Shown: one piece after another, positions 54,040-64,000 of the stretch | How the letters are laid out: every line of letters starts with the position of its first letter | Numbering within the stretch: position 1 is the first letter of the stretch | NCBI GenBank assembly: GCA_028826165.1 | Contig: JAPDFW010000024.1 | Coordinates: 1 to 64,000 of the forward strand | Direction: 5' to 3' | Source of the DNA: Anaeramoeba ignava | Taxonomy: Eukaryota > Metamonada > Anaeramoebidae | Length of the DNA: 64,000 bases | Notes under the pieces: generated by a model | What the model saw: only the letters and a program-made list of their open reading frames with translations | Database searches by the model: none | Told to the model about the DNA's origin: nothing | Made by a program: the position numbers and the translations under genes

Positions 54040-54099
54040 TTTTTAAAAAGAAAAGAAAGAAGAGAAAAATTTAGAAAAAATCCAAAAAAAATAAAAAAG

Positions 54100-54412
54100 A
54101 AAAATAAAAATCCAAAAATATTTTTATTATAAATTTTAATTTAAAATTGAATAAGTGATCCAAATAAAAAAGAAAAACAAAAAATCCAAAAATATTTTTA
54201 TTTTAAATTTTAATTTAAAATTGAATAAGTGATCCAAATAAAAAAGAAAAACAAAAAATCCAAAAAAATTTTTATTTTAAATTTTAATTTAAAATTGAAT
54301 AAGTGATCCAAATAAAATAAAAAAGAAAAAAAATAAAAATCCAAAAAAATTGTTATTTTAAATTTTAATTTAAAATTGAATTTAAAATTGAATAAGTGAT
54401 CCAAATAAAAGA
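54100..54412 (-). repeat. ~74-bp direct repeats, 4 copies
   Basis: GAATAAGTGATCCAAATAAA recurs at about 54149, 54223, 54297 and 54390, each after ATCCAAAAA, TTTTTATTTT and AAATTTTAATTTAAAATT. It lies between the 3' end of the transposase gene and the 5' end of the Asn/Gln/Glu gene, so it could be a transcription spacer. Confidence 0.9.
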
Positions 54413-54455
54413 AAATTAAAAAGAGAAAATGAAAAATAAATTAAAATGAATCATT

Positions 54456-55646
54456 TTAATCTGTTCTGGAATCATTTTGATCCAAATCTGCTAAATATGG
54501 GTAATCTTCCTTAAAAAAATTGAATGCATATTGCTTCTCATTGAATTGATCAAATAATAGAGACCAAGTTTCCAAAGGCTGATCAATAAAATCTTGTGTA
54601 TAATTCTTCAAATTTCGTTTGATCACGCCGAAAGCCATTTCTATTGGATTCAATTCTGGCGAATATGGAGGTAAATAAAAAAACAAAACCCCTTTTTCAC
54701 TTAATAAAAATCGAAGATCGTTATCAATTCCGTGATGAACAGCACAGTTATCTAGGATTAGAACCATATTTGAACGAAGAACAGGTACTAATGAATTTTC
54801 AATAAAATGTAAAAAACAAAGTGAATTAACGGATCTCTGAAAATGATCAACAACAAGAAATCCTTGAGAGCAAAAAGCACATATCGAATTGATTCGATGC
54901 TTTTTATCTCTTGATAGAAAACTACCAAATATATTAGAGCCTTTTTGTGACCATGCATCTGTTCTAGATGCTTTATTTAAATTGACTCCCGTCTCATCTA
55001 GAAAAATTACAGAATCAGCTCCATAAGTAATAAAGATATTATGCATAAGATCAATAAAAGCAAGTTTCAACATCTGATTTTCTTGAGTGAACTTTCTAGG
55101 GCTCCTAAGAGACATCTTCTTTTTAGAGAATCCAAGTTCTGAAGAGATGAATTTATGAAGGGTCGAAATTGAAACGTCAATTTGATATGTGTGGATTAAT
55201 TTATCTTTGATCTCTCTTAAAAAAATTGTAGGAGTCAACTTTAGCTCCTTTTTGATGATTTTTCCTTCATGCTGTGAGATTTTTTTAATTGATGTTTTTT
55301 TTTTCTTATTTTTTTGATCTATCAATATTGTCGTTTCAATCACAGAATTATAAAAAATGACACATAAATGATGTTCATCATTAATTTCGTCAGATCCTTT
55401 TGTTAATCTAATCAATGTTTGTATTAAATAATTCTTTAGTTTACAGATATATGTTTTTCCTTTTTTAAACTCCTTTGCCATTGCTCTAACTGAAGGAATA
55501 TCGTCACCTAAAAGCAAGTATATTAAAATATATTCTGCCAACTCAAATAATATGTCAATAACAATAAGAGGATCATATGCCCTTCCTTTGAAAAAACGTC
55601 CTTTGTTTTGATTGGTTTTGAAATTATCAAAATTTAAATTGCTCAT
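54456..55646 (-). CDS. Tc1/mariner (IS630-like) DDE transposase, intact
   Basis: 396 aa in one exon; ATG at 55646. The N-terminal ~60-80 residues can form a helix-turn-helix (DIPSVRAMAKEFKKGKTYIC). A second winged-helix-like segment follows at ~125-185 (QHEGKIIKKELKLTPT... STLHKFISSELGFSKKKM), as in Tc1/IS630 proteins. The catalytic core is complete: D217 in FLDETGVN, D299 in LILDNCAVHHG, and E336 in YLPPYSPELNPIE, with 36 residues between the second D and E. The C-terminal AFGVIKRNLKN is also typical. The family cuts and pastes DNA into TA sites, which agrees with the TA next to the 26-bp ends. No stop or frameshift, so it may be active. Base composition and codon use match its neighbours. 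It acts in the nucleus; no classical NLS seen beyond KNKKKKTS (~113-119). Confidence 0.95.
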   Translation of the reverse strand: MSNLNFDNFKTNQNKGRFFKGRAYDPLIVIDILFELAEYILIYLLLGDDIPSVRAMAKEFKKGKTYICKLKNYLIQTLIRLTKGSDEINDEHHLCVIFYNSVIETTILIDQKNKKKKTSIKKISQHEGKIIKKELKLTPTIFLREIKDKLIHTYQIDVSISTLHKFISSELGFSKKKMSLRSPRKFTQENQMLKLAFIDLMHNIFITYGADSVIFLDETGVNLNKASRTDAWSQKGSNIFGSFLSRDKKHRINSICAFCSQGFLVVDHFQRSVNSLCFLHFIENSLVPVLRSNMVLILDNCAVHHGIDNDLRFLLSEKGVLFFYLPPYSPELNPIEMAFGVIKRNLKNYTQDFIDQPLETWSLLFDQFNEKQYAFNFFKEDYPYLADLDQNDSRTD

Positions 55647-57216
55647 CTTATAAAAAAATCAAAAAATGAAAAAAAAAGATTAAAAAGAAATAAAAAAATG
55701 AAAAAAAAAATGAAAAAAAAAAAATTAAAAAAAATGAAAAAAAAAATTATTTTTTTCATTATAGTGTATATTAATGTATATATATCTTATAAAATGAGGA
55801 TAAAAGAAAAATGTTGAATAGAATTTCGAAAATTATATTTAATTTGGTTTGATTTGATTTATTTGAAAAAAAAAGGTCAATTTAAAATTGAGATTTTCTT
55901 ATATTTTTTTTTAAATAGAAACCAAATAAATTCAGGAATTAACATCTCTCAAATTATCAATTTTGATTTCATTGATAACAATTTTGGAGATTGTGTTTTG
56001 TGAGAAGAAGAAAAAAAAAGAGAAAGTAAATTTATCTTTGTTTTGTTTTGTTTTGTTTTGTTGTTTTTTATTGAAACGGATTTTCTCATGAAAATCCTCC
56101 AGCATGATTCTGGTTTGTAATATCAAAAGAAAAGAAAAGAAAAGAAAAGAAAAGAAAAGAAAAAAGAGAAAAAAAAAAAATGAACGAAATCTATCTTTGA
56201 TTTCAAAATTTTTTCAATAATTGTGAATTTGATTCCGTTTATCAAGGTTATTCCTTGTGAAATTTTTTTTTCTGAATTAATTTTTTGGATTTTTCATTCC
56301 ATTTTTTGATTTGTTTTTCTGATCTTTTTATTTATCATTCTGTTTCTGATTATTTTGGTGGGAGTTTTCATATTGTTGTTTGTAAATTGTTCTTCTAATT
56401 CTTTATTTTATGGAGTTGGTTTTGTTCTACAAATCTTCAGTTTTCTTCATCTCTAAGAATGTTATTATCTGCTTATGTAAATAATAATATCATTTCAAAC
56501 ATATTATGGATTAATTCTTTTTTTTTTTAGGATATATTTTTCTTCTAACTATTACTTTTATTAGTTGTTTTTCATACTTGAATCGAATAAATAGCTTTTC
56601 TGATTTCATTTCTGGGATGGTTATATGTTGAAAATTTATCAAGAAAAAGAACGATTTCTTCTCTTTGGTTCTAAAAATTGAAAGTATCTTGGATTTTGTT
56701 GTTTCAAATATTTTTTCTGTTTTATTTGTATTTCCCTGATTTCAAATCAGATATTCTTTATTCATTATAATTTTTTGTTAGCTTTCCTAAACAAAATAAA
56801 TTTTTAAAACCATTTCAAATCATGCTTTTTATCATATTTGATGAATTCGTTCTATTTCATTTGTTCCTATTATCATAATTCTTGGATCTAAAAATCCTTC
56901 TGAGTTTTTTTTTTTTGAATGGTTTAGTTTCTTTGTTTTAGAGAATGAGTTTTTGCATGATTTATTTGGAATGATTGGAGAAACTTTTAGATTTCTGATG
57001 AACAACTTTTCCTTCGTATCAGAACTGATTTATCTGCTTGACTTTTTTTTTATCTTCATATTTGAAATTCCGCATTTAGTGTATAGGAGTTTTCCATTAG
57101 ATATTATCATAATATTTGTTATTATGTGTCTCGTTATTTATTTTCTTATCTTTTAGTTATCTTTGATAAGATTGAAAACACTATTTTAGATGATGATATT
57201 TTCTGGAGTTTCCTGT
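55647..57216. other. Mixed non-coding region upstream of the transposase gene
   Basis: 55650-55930 is A-rich 5' flank of the transposase gene. 56040-56165 has TTTTG and AAAAG pentamer runs. 56200-57200 is a T-rich + strand stretch with better base mix but frequent stops. The only notable frame is 56953-57156 (67 codons), which would encode a very hydrophobic peptide with two membrane-like stretches. It lacks homology I can name and could be a decayed gene or chance. A 64-codon minus-strand frame at 55932-56126 is likewise unsupported. Confidence 0.4.
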
Positions 57217-57434
<218 letters not shown>

Positions 57435-57800
57435 TATTTAGAAGAAAAAGAAATTATTTTATTTTTTTTTCCTTCTTTTTGGAAGTCATTTCAAAAATGA
57501 TCAAATGGGGTAATCCTCAGGTATATGCAGATTCCCTATTTATTGCCTAAATCAGATAATTTCGATTTTGAAACCTTTTGAAATAATCACAGGATATTAG
57601 AGAGAAGGGAATCATTTTTCACAAGAATATTTTCAAGACAAAAAACCAAATGAAACAGTGAAAGAAAAAAAAAGAAGAATTACTTATAGAGGAACCAAAG
57701 TTGCTGTCTCCTTAAGAAAAAAGAAAAAGAAATCAAAAATCAAATGAAATGATTTCAAGTTTGTTGATTTTTCCAATTATTCAAAAAAAAAATTGAATCT

Positions 57801-60744
57801 TTAATAATTTCTGTGATAAAAAAGAAATTGAATATCTTCTGAAAATTTAAATGGATTTTGCAAAATAGGTTGATATCCATCATTAAACTCCCACCAAGTT
57901 CTATCCATTTCTCTTTTACAAAAAGAAAAAAAATGAGCAAAATCTTCCTTTTTTTGATGAAAAATAATTCCAAATAAAGAATAAGTTGGATTTTCAAGAG
58001 GATCTTGTAAAAATGAAGATAAATCAAGAAATTCATTAGGAATAATTGCAAGAGAGTTTTTGAAGTTTACTTTTTTGATTGGATCATATTCTAACCTTTT
58101 GAAATAAATAACAAGAATTTCTGGAATTTTGGAAATTTTAAAAGAATGAAATGATGCATTTTGTTCATCGCATTTAGAACAAATCCAAGCATTTTCTCCT
58201 ATCATCAAAGATGGTGTAAAATAAATCTCAAGAAGTTGATTTGAAGATATATTCTTTTGTTTAATCAAAGCAATATCTAAACATTGAAATTCATTTCTGA
58301 AATTGATTTGTTCTCCACAATCATCACAAGTAATAGTTATGAAAAATTCTCCTTGAAACATATTACAAATTGACATATTTTGATTCCCCTTTTCTAATTC
58401 TTCTTGTGTAAGATCTGGATCTTCAAGAAAATCTTTTGTTTCTTGTTGAATCATTTCAATTAAACTCATTAATAATTCCATTTCATCTTGAGGTCTAAAA
58501 TTATTCCATTTTTCATTTTTTTTCTGCTAAAGCATCATGAAGAAAACGTAAATCGAAATGATTGTTTGAAGTTTTGAGCATTGTTTCTAAAATAATTGTA
58601 ATAAATCCAATTCCATTTAATTGTGAAAAATTAGTTCTTATCAAACATTGAAGAATTGAAGCAAGATAACAACTATTTCCAATATTAGGAATTACTCGAA
58701 AATTCTAAAAAAAAAGGTTTGAAATATTAAATATGAAATATTAAATATTAAATATTGGATTGAATCCATTTCAAAAATCAAAAAAAATCAAGATTTTTAC
58801 TTTATCAAAAAATGTTCTATCATAGCTTAGAATTTCTTTAGGAAATTTGATAGATTTGCCAATTTCAATTTTCTTTTCCTTTTTTTCTACTTCAATCAAA
58901 TTTAGTTTTTGTTTTTGTTTTAATTTGGAAAGTTGATTCTGATTTAGAAAATTGAGAGGTTGAGATATTGATTTGAGATTTAAGAGTTTTTGATTTGAAT
59001 TGTTTTTGATTTTGTTTTTTTTATTCATTTCTCCTTGTTGTTTTGATTGTGAAATATCTATGTTTTTTCTTTTTTTTTGAGAATTTGTTTGAGATCTTGT
59101 TGAATTTTTCTCATTTGGAATATTCTCGTTATTAGGAATAACTTTTTTTGTTCTTAATAATTTGGGGAATTTAATTCTTTTGTTTGTATCATCCAAAAAA
59201 TCATGTAAAATAATTGAATTATCAGTGAAAATGAAATGATGTTGGTTGTGAAGAAGTGGAATTTTTGGAACATTTTGAATTACTTGAGATTTATCAACTT
59301 CAATAATTATTGGATAAGTTCTTTGTAGTTTTTGAAGAAAAAAGAAAAGATCTAAAATGGAACAGATTTGAGAAACTGATACTTTTTGTCTTGAAATATT
59401 CCCAAAATGGGAATCAGCTAAATTTCTTCCATGATATGATTCAAAATAAACAAGTTCAATTTCTTGAAATAAAGAATGAAATAAATCATAAATTATAATA
59501 GGAACTTGATTATTTTTGAGGTGTCTTCCTCCATCACTAAAAAAAACAACTCTTCTTCTTTGAGTAAATTCTTTTGTTTCAAATTGATATTCAAGAAAAT
59601 TTTTCAAATAACGCAAAGCAGATATAACATAATATTGATCCTAATTAAAATAAATTAAATTTTATTGTTTTGTGTTTTTTTTTTGAAAATAGATAACATT
59701 TTATTGTTATTTTTGTTGATTAAAAAACAATCAAAAAACCTTATGTGAATCTTCTGAGATAAAATCAATATAAGATAATGAATCACCACTTAGAGTAGAA
59801 TTAAATAACCTCCATGATTTCCTTTTATACCATTGTTCTGTTGTCCAATAATCTTGCTTTTGTTGTATATTCATAGCAAAATCTAAAACAATAATCAAAG
59901 TATCAGGATCATTTTTACAACTTTGAAAATAATTTCTAATATTCTTGATATATTGAAGATGATTAATTGGAATAGGATTTTGAGCACATATTCCACATTC
60001 AAAAAATCTTGATTTTCCACATTTTAAAAGAAAAAATTTATTAGAAATGAAGCAGAATTGTTCATAAGATATTCTTGTTGGTTCTTCTTTTTCATTTTCA
60101 TTTTCATTTTCATTTTCATTTTCATTTTCATTTGCTTTGGTTAAAGGAGTTCTAAAATTCATGTGAGTTTGACTTGAAAAAAAATCTAAACAACAAGTAT
60201 CTTCTAAAAGATTATTAATTATTTCAATTTTGATTAAAAAATCTTCTCCTATTTGTTCCATTACTAAATCTCGATGTGTTTTTATCTTTTTAGAACTATT
60301 CAAATGATGAAATTTTGAGTTCAAATGTCTTTCCACTTTTTTTTTTGAAGATGGATGAAATTGAAGATCACATATTTTACATAAAACTTCATTTGATTCA
60401 TCTTTTCTATCTAAACAAGGGCATGTTTCAATAAATTCTTTCAAACTTTCTTGAGGTTGTTTTTTCTTTGTAAAAGAAGAAATTCCTTCCAAATGTAAAA
60501 CAGGTCTTTCATTTTCTTTTTCAATTTGAGAATTTTCTAAAGAAACTAATCCTTTAAAAATTTGAAATCCATCTTCATTTAAAATGAGAATTTTTTGATT
60601 GTTTTCAAAATAGAAAATTTTTGAAATTTGGATTGATTGATCAAAATAAGAACTTATTTTTGATTTGAGATTTTCTAAATTTGGATAAGAAGATAAATTT
60701 AAAAGATTTGATTGATTTTCAAAAATAATTTTGCAAATTTCCAT
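57801..60744 (-). CDS. Zinc-finger / transposase-like core / ubiquitin-specific protease fusion
   Basis: Three exons joined in phase 0: 60744-59740, 59640-58801 and 58704-57801, with introns GTTTTTTG...TTTAATTAG and GTAAAAAT...TTTTTTTTAG; about 915 aa. Residues ~5-65 resemble a PB1/beta-grasp fold (FYFENN...LNEDGFQIF). C122-x2-C125-x14-H140-x5-H146 is a U1/matrin-like zinc finger. Residues ~288-411 carry LDFAMN (D288), SEDSHKDQ across intron 1, FFSDGGRHLKN (D371) and SYHGRNLADSHFG (H405, D411), the order seen in transposase-derived RNase H-like proteins. After a basic linker (KKRKN) comes a C19 peptidase: NIGNSCYLASILQC (Cys627), zinc ribbon TCDDC...WICSKC, LVIYFKRLEYD, and HFFSFCKREMDRTWWEFND (His872, Asp890). 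The protease removes ubiquitin from proteins. One extra A in an A8 run near 58521-58528 shifts frame inside exon 3; deleting one base restores a length divisible by three. This is a sequencing error or a recent inactivation. Confidence 0.75.
58521..58528 (-). other. Apparent 1-base frameshift in an A8 run
   Basis: On the minus strand the USP catalytic-Cys frame reads ...FLHDALAEKK then TGA. The protein resumes one frame over at NEKWNNFRPQDEMELL. Exon 3 is 904 nt, i.e. 3n+1, so a seven-A run would restore a single frame. Both halves keep USP motifs, which favours a homopolymer consensus error or a very young mutation. Confidence 0.7.
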
Positions 60745-61244
60745 CAAAATAAAAAAAACAATTTCAAAAGAAAAAAAAAAGAAAAGAAGTAAGAAAAATG
60801 AAAGGAATTTTTTTTCAAATTTCTTTTTTAAATGGGAATTCTCATTATCTCAAAAATGTGAAGAAAAAATGAGAATAATCTTTTTTTTTCCAATAAGTTG
60901 TCATTTATGATCCTTATTTGTTTTAATTAAATTTTTAATTGTTTTGTTTTTGAAATTCTTTTTGATCTTTTTAATAAAATTGAATTAAGAAAACAATTCA
61001 AAGAAAGAATAAGAAATTCTCTTTAAAAAACAAAGAAATAAATTAGTTCATCAAAAATAAAAAAATTGATTCAAATCTTAAAATAAGAATTTAATTTAAT
61101 TTAATTTAGAAATATTTTCTACAATAAATGAATTCAAAATGGAAATTTAAATAAAATTATTTGTCTAAAATTGAATTTTTCTATTTACAATCAAGAAAGA
61201 AAAACAAATCAAAAAACAATAAAAAAAAATATTAAAAAAAAAAT
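60745..61244. other. 5' flank of the fusion gene
   Basis: A/T-rich with no gene. An exact 9-bp inverted pair, ATTCTCATT (60838-60846) and AATGAGAAT (60868-60876), lies about 95-130 bp upstream of the fusion gene's ATG and might be a promoter element; no known motif is claimed. Confidence 0.4.
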
Positions 61245-62418
61245 TTGAACTTGAGGACGAAGAGGATTTTGGGGATTTTTTGTTTGTTCATTTTCTCGCG
61301 TCGCTATTCACTCACATTTTATTATTCATTATATAAATCATACTCTGATTCATTTGACTCAGAAGATAAACCAGAATTAGATTCAAGAGATTTAGATAAT
61401 AATGACTACGAAGAATCCCCTCACGAAACTGAATGATGAACTGAAATCAAAATATCTTAATATTGAGTAAGTATTCTCCTTTCTGGTTTAGTTTTTAATA
61501 ACCTAATTTACAAGTGATATCTGGAGTATTTGCCTGGAGAAATTCCTTAAAATAAAACAAAAAAAAAACAAGAATTTTGTTTCAAATCAATTCGAAACAT
61601 TATTTCAGGAGAATACTTGAAATTTAATGGAAGAAAATGGAGATGATTCAAATCATGAAGAAAAAAAAGAAGAAGATCTTCATTTGGATTAAAGTTTGAT
61701 GAGTAATTTCCAAATCAGAAAAAATAATTTTCAAAAAGGAAAAAAGAGATGTGATTGAAAAAAAAAATTAATCAGTTGTAAGTAGAAATAGAATGAAAAT
61801 AAGGATTTTTTTTTTGGAAAACCACTAAAATTCTTGATCAATTCATGATAAAAGGAAAAAAGTGGTTTTTTATTTGTTCACAAGTGTTATAATAAAATGA
61901 AATCGAATAAAAAAAAGCAGAAATCAAAAAAGAAATAATGAAATTTAATAAGTAAGAAATTACAAATAGAAAAAATCAACCAATTTTACAATTATATTCC
62001 AGAAAATTGAAAAGAAAAAAATGGGAAACAACTCAAGTCGACAGAAATGAGAAAAGAGTGAATTCAATAGTGATTGTAAAAGAAATTGAAAATTTTTGGA
62101 GCGAAAAATAAAAATTTTAGGAATAAGAATGAATTATTAATTAAATAGATTTAATTTAATATAAATAAAAGAAACAGTATTCAAAGATATATTCTTAATT
62201 GTGTATATTCAGAAGTCAATATGAGCTTGAGAATAAAAAAAAAATTCCTTAAGGATTTGACTGGGAAAAATCACTTGTGGGTTTGATCAATAATTAAAAG
62301 GAAGAGACAATGAAAAAAATTCAGAACTCTGAGTCTAGAAGTTTTTGATATCTAATATGTCTTAATTATTATTAAAAAAAAAGAAAGAAAAAGACCAATT
62401 AAATTGGGTTGATTTTCG
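61245..62418 (+). other. Right-hand non-coding region with one intron-like splice pair
   Basis: 61245-61436 is a + strand open frame (63 codons, TTG first) with a hydrophobic start and an acidic Ser/Asp/Glu end (SYSDSFDSEDKPELDSRD), resembling the acidic tails of the other element genes. A textbook intron pair follows on the same strand: GTAAGT at 61467 and TTATTTCAG ending at 61608 (142 bp). Joining it does not extend any long frame: the best result, from ATG 61401, is a 27-residue peptide. 61621-61692 contains a small acidic frame starting MEENGDDSNHEEKKEEDL. These may be pieces of a small or decayed + strand gene. The rest to 62418 shows nothing. Confidence 0.35.
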
Positions 62419-62518
62419 GACATTTCAAAAAAATAAAAAAAAAATGAAATAAAAATGAAAAAAAAATGAAAATTTTTTAAAAATTTTTTAAAAAATTTTT
62501 AAAAAATTTTTAAAAAAA
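62419..62518. repeat. Right subterminal repeats and fold-back
   Basis: AAATTTTTTA-type palindromic units (62470-62518) mirror the left subterminal block. CGGACATTT near 62417-62425 is the reverse complement of AAATGTCCG at the TIR (62516-62524), so the last ~110 bp can fold back on itself. Confidence 0.65.
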
Positions 62519-62544
62519 TGTCCGCACCCAAATAAAAATGACTG
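62519..62544 (-). repeat. Right terminal inverted repeat
   Basis: 26-bp exact reverse complement of 36486-36511, ending AAATGACTG and followed by TA (62545-62546). Confidence 0.9.
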
Positions 62545-62545
62545 T

Positions 62546-63780
62546 AATAATATTTAATTAAATTTAAAGTATAAATTATTTTGAAATAAATTAATGATAT
62601 AAAATATAATTTTATTATTTATTTTCCTTATTAAATAATTAATAAAATAATTTAAACATTTTTAATATAAATTTAATCAAAAAATTAAATAATAAAAATC
62701 AAAATTAAAATATAAAATAATTTATTTATATAATTTATAAAAAGAATTTATTATCTAAATTAATTCAAAATAGATTTTAAAATAAATATAAATTTAAATC
62801 AAAAAAAAATTAAATTTAATTAATTTTATTTCAAAAAAAATAAAATAATTTTAAATAATATTAAATAATAATATTTAATTAAATTTAAAGTATAAATTAT
62901 TTTAAAATAAATTAATAATATAAAATATAATTTTATTATTTATTTTACTTATTAAATAATTAATAAAATAATTTAATCATTTTCAATATAAATTTAATCA
63001 AAAATAAATAATTAAAATCAAAATCAAAAATATAAAATAATTTATTTATATAATTTATAAAAAGATTTTATTATCTAAATTAATTCAAAATTGATTTAAA
63101 AATAAATATAAATTTAAATCAAAAAAAATTAAATTTAATTAATTTTATTTCAAAAAAATTAAATTTAATTAATTTTATTTCAAAAAAAATAAAATAATTT
63201 TTAAATAATATTAAATAATAATATTTAATTAAATTTAAAGTATAAATTATTTTGAAATAAATTAATAATATAAAATATAATTTTATTATTTATTTTCCTT
63301 ATTAAATAATTAATAAAATAATTTAATCATTTTTAATATAAATTTAATCAAAAAATTAAATAATAAAAATCAAAATTAAAATGTAAAATAATTTATTTAT
63401 ATAATTTATAAAAAGATTTTATTATCTAAATTAATTCAAAATAGATTTAAAAATAAATATAAATTTAAATCAAAAAAAATTAAATTTAATTAATTTAATT
63501 TCCAAAAAAAATAAAATAATTTTAAATAATATTAAATAATAATATTTAATTAAATTTAAAGTATAAATTATTTTGAAATAAATTAATAATATAAAATATA
63601 ATTTTATTACTTATTTTCCTTATTAAATGATTAATAAAATAATTTAATCATTTTTAATATAAATTTAATCAAAAAATTAAATAATAAAAATTAAAATTAA
63701 AATGTAAAATAATTTATTTATATAATTTATAAAAAGATTTTATTATCTAAATTAATTTAAAAATGATTTAAAAATAAATA
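62546..63780 (+). repeat. ~321-bp satellite, about four units (right of the insertion)
   Basis: AATTTAAAGTATAAATTATT recurs at about 62561, 62882, 63232 and 63553 (spacing 321, 350, 321). The 350-bp unit has a duplicated AAATTTAATTAATTTTATTT block. The unit interrupted by the giant element begins left of it at 36300-36485. Confidence 0.92.
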
Positions 63781-64000
63781 TAAATATGTTAAAATTAATA
63801 ATGAAGAAATTAAAATTGAAGAAATATTTAGATATTATTATTAAAGAAAATTTCAAATTTTTTTGCTTCAAAAAATGATTTGAAATTGTTGATTTTATTC
63901 AAGAAATAATTATTAAAACAATTTAGAAAATTGAAGAAGATTATTATTATTCAATAGTAAATTATTTTATTTGATTTAAAATTTTTTTTAAATTCAAATT
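63781..64000. other. A/T sequence at the right window edge
   Basis: Less repetitive than the satellite. Two short + strand frames (INNEEIKIEEIFRYY and FEIVDFIQEIII) vaguely recall BTB-domain spacing but are in different frames with stops between. No call is made. Confidence 0.3.

Noticed and set aside
56953-57156. Small hydrophobic membrane-like protein
   Set aside because: T-rich region gives Phe/Ile/Leu by composition; no conserved motif and frequent stops around it. Kept only as a remark.
57755-58051. 98-codon minus-strand frame overlapping the protease exon
   Set aside because: Out of frame with the conserved USP zinc-ribbon and His-box sequence.
63781-64000. BTB-domain gene fragment
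   Set aside because: Similarity is only a vague spacing of hydrophobic residues split over frames.

Overview
This window comes from a nuclear genome of an extremely A/T-rich, intron-containing protist. It carries a complete eukaryotic 18S-5.8S-28S rRNA unit, short GT...AG introns, Asn/Gln/Glu/Lys/Ser-rich proteins and huge amounts of A/T satellite. The genes and base composition would fit an anaerobic amoeboid such as Anaeramoeba, but I cannot place the rRNA without a tree, so the genus is only a guess.

Layout. (1) 1-9.6 kb: simple repeats, one orphan terminal exon of an ankyrin-type protein (1697-1849), then gene-free A/T sequence. (2) 9.6-16.8 kb: spacer repeats, including a ~145-bp tandem repeat and over 2 kb of 16-17-bp repeats, leading to a probable Pol I promoter/5' ETS. 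(3) 17.365-23.597 kb: one full rRNA unit on the + strand with very short ITS1 and ITS2. (4) 23.6-34.4 kb: spacer repeats that are largely inverted copies of those left of the rDNA, so the rDNA sits inside an imperfect large inverted repeat. Two 2.5-3.1 kb segments here are bounded by CAGACATTTTA inverted termini next to TA. (5) 34.55-34.93 kb: two G/C-rich islands that fold well and look like non-coding RNA. (6) 35.7-36.48 kb: satellite.

(7) 36486-62544 is the main discovery. It is a ~26-kb element bounded by perfect 26-bp terminal inverted repeats that begin CAGT and are flanked by TA on both sides, inserted into a satellite that continues on the far side (62546-63780). This is the signature of a Tc1/mariner insertion, but about ten times the usual size. 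Inside, from the left: ~3 kb of 184-bp repeats; ~10 kb of a higher-order array alternating a ~290-330-bp spacer with 12-bp repeats; then genes, all on the minus strand: a Ser/Lys/Asn-repeat protein with a zinc-knuckle-like motif; a two-exon Asn/Gln/Glu-repeat protein; an intact Tc1/mariner (IS630-like) DDE transposase; and a three-exon gene that joins a zinc finger and a transposase-like D-D-(H/D) core to a C-terminal ubiquitin-specific protease (C19). The last gene has one apparent 1-base frameshift in an A8 run.

Reading of the system (inference): a self-mobilising giant Tc1/mariner element carrying its own transposase, a second transposase-like/deubiquitinase fusion and two low-complexity accessory proteins, with satellite DNA as bulk cargo. 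Related CAGNCATTTT termini in the rDNA flank suggest smaller non-autonomous relatives.
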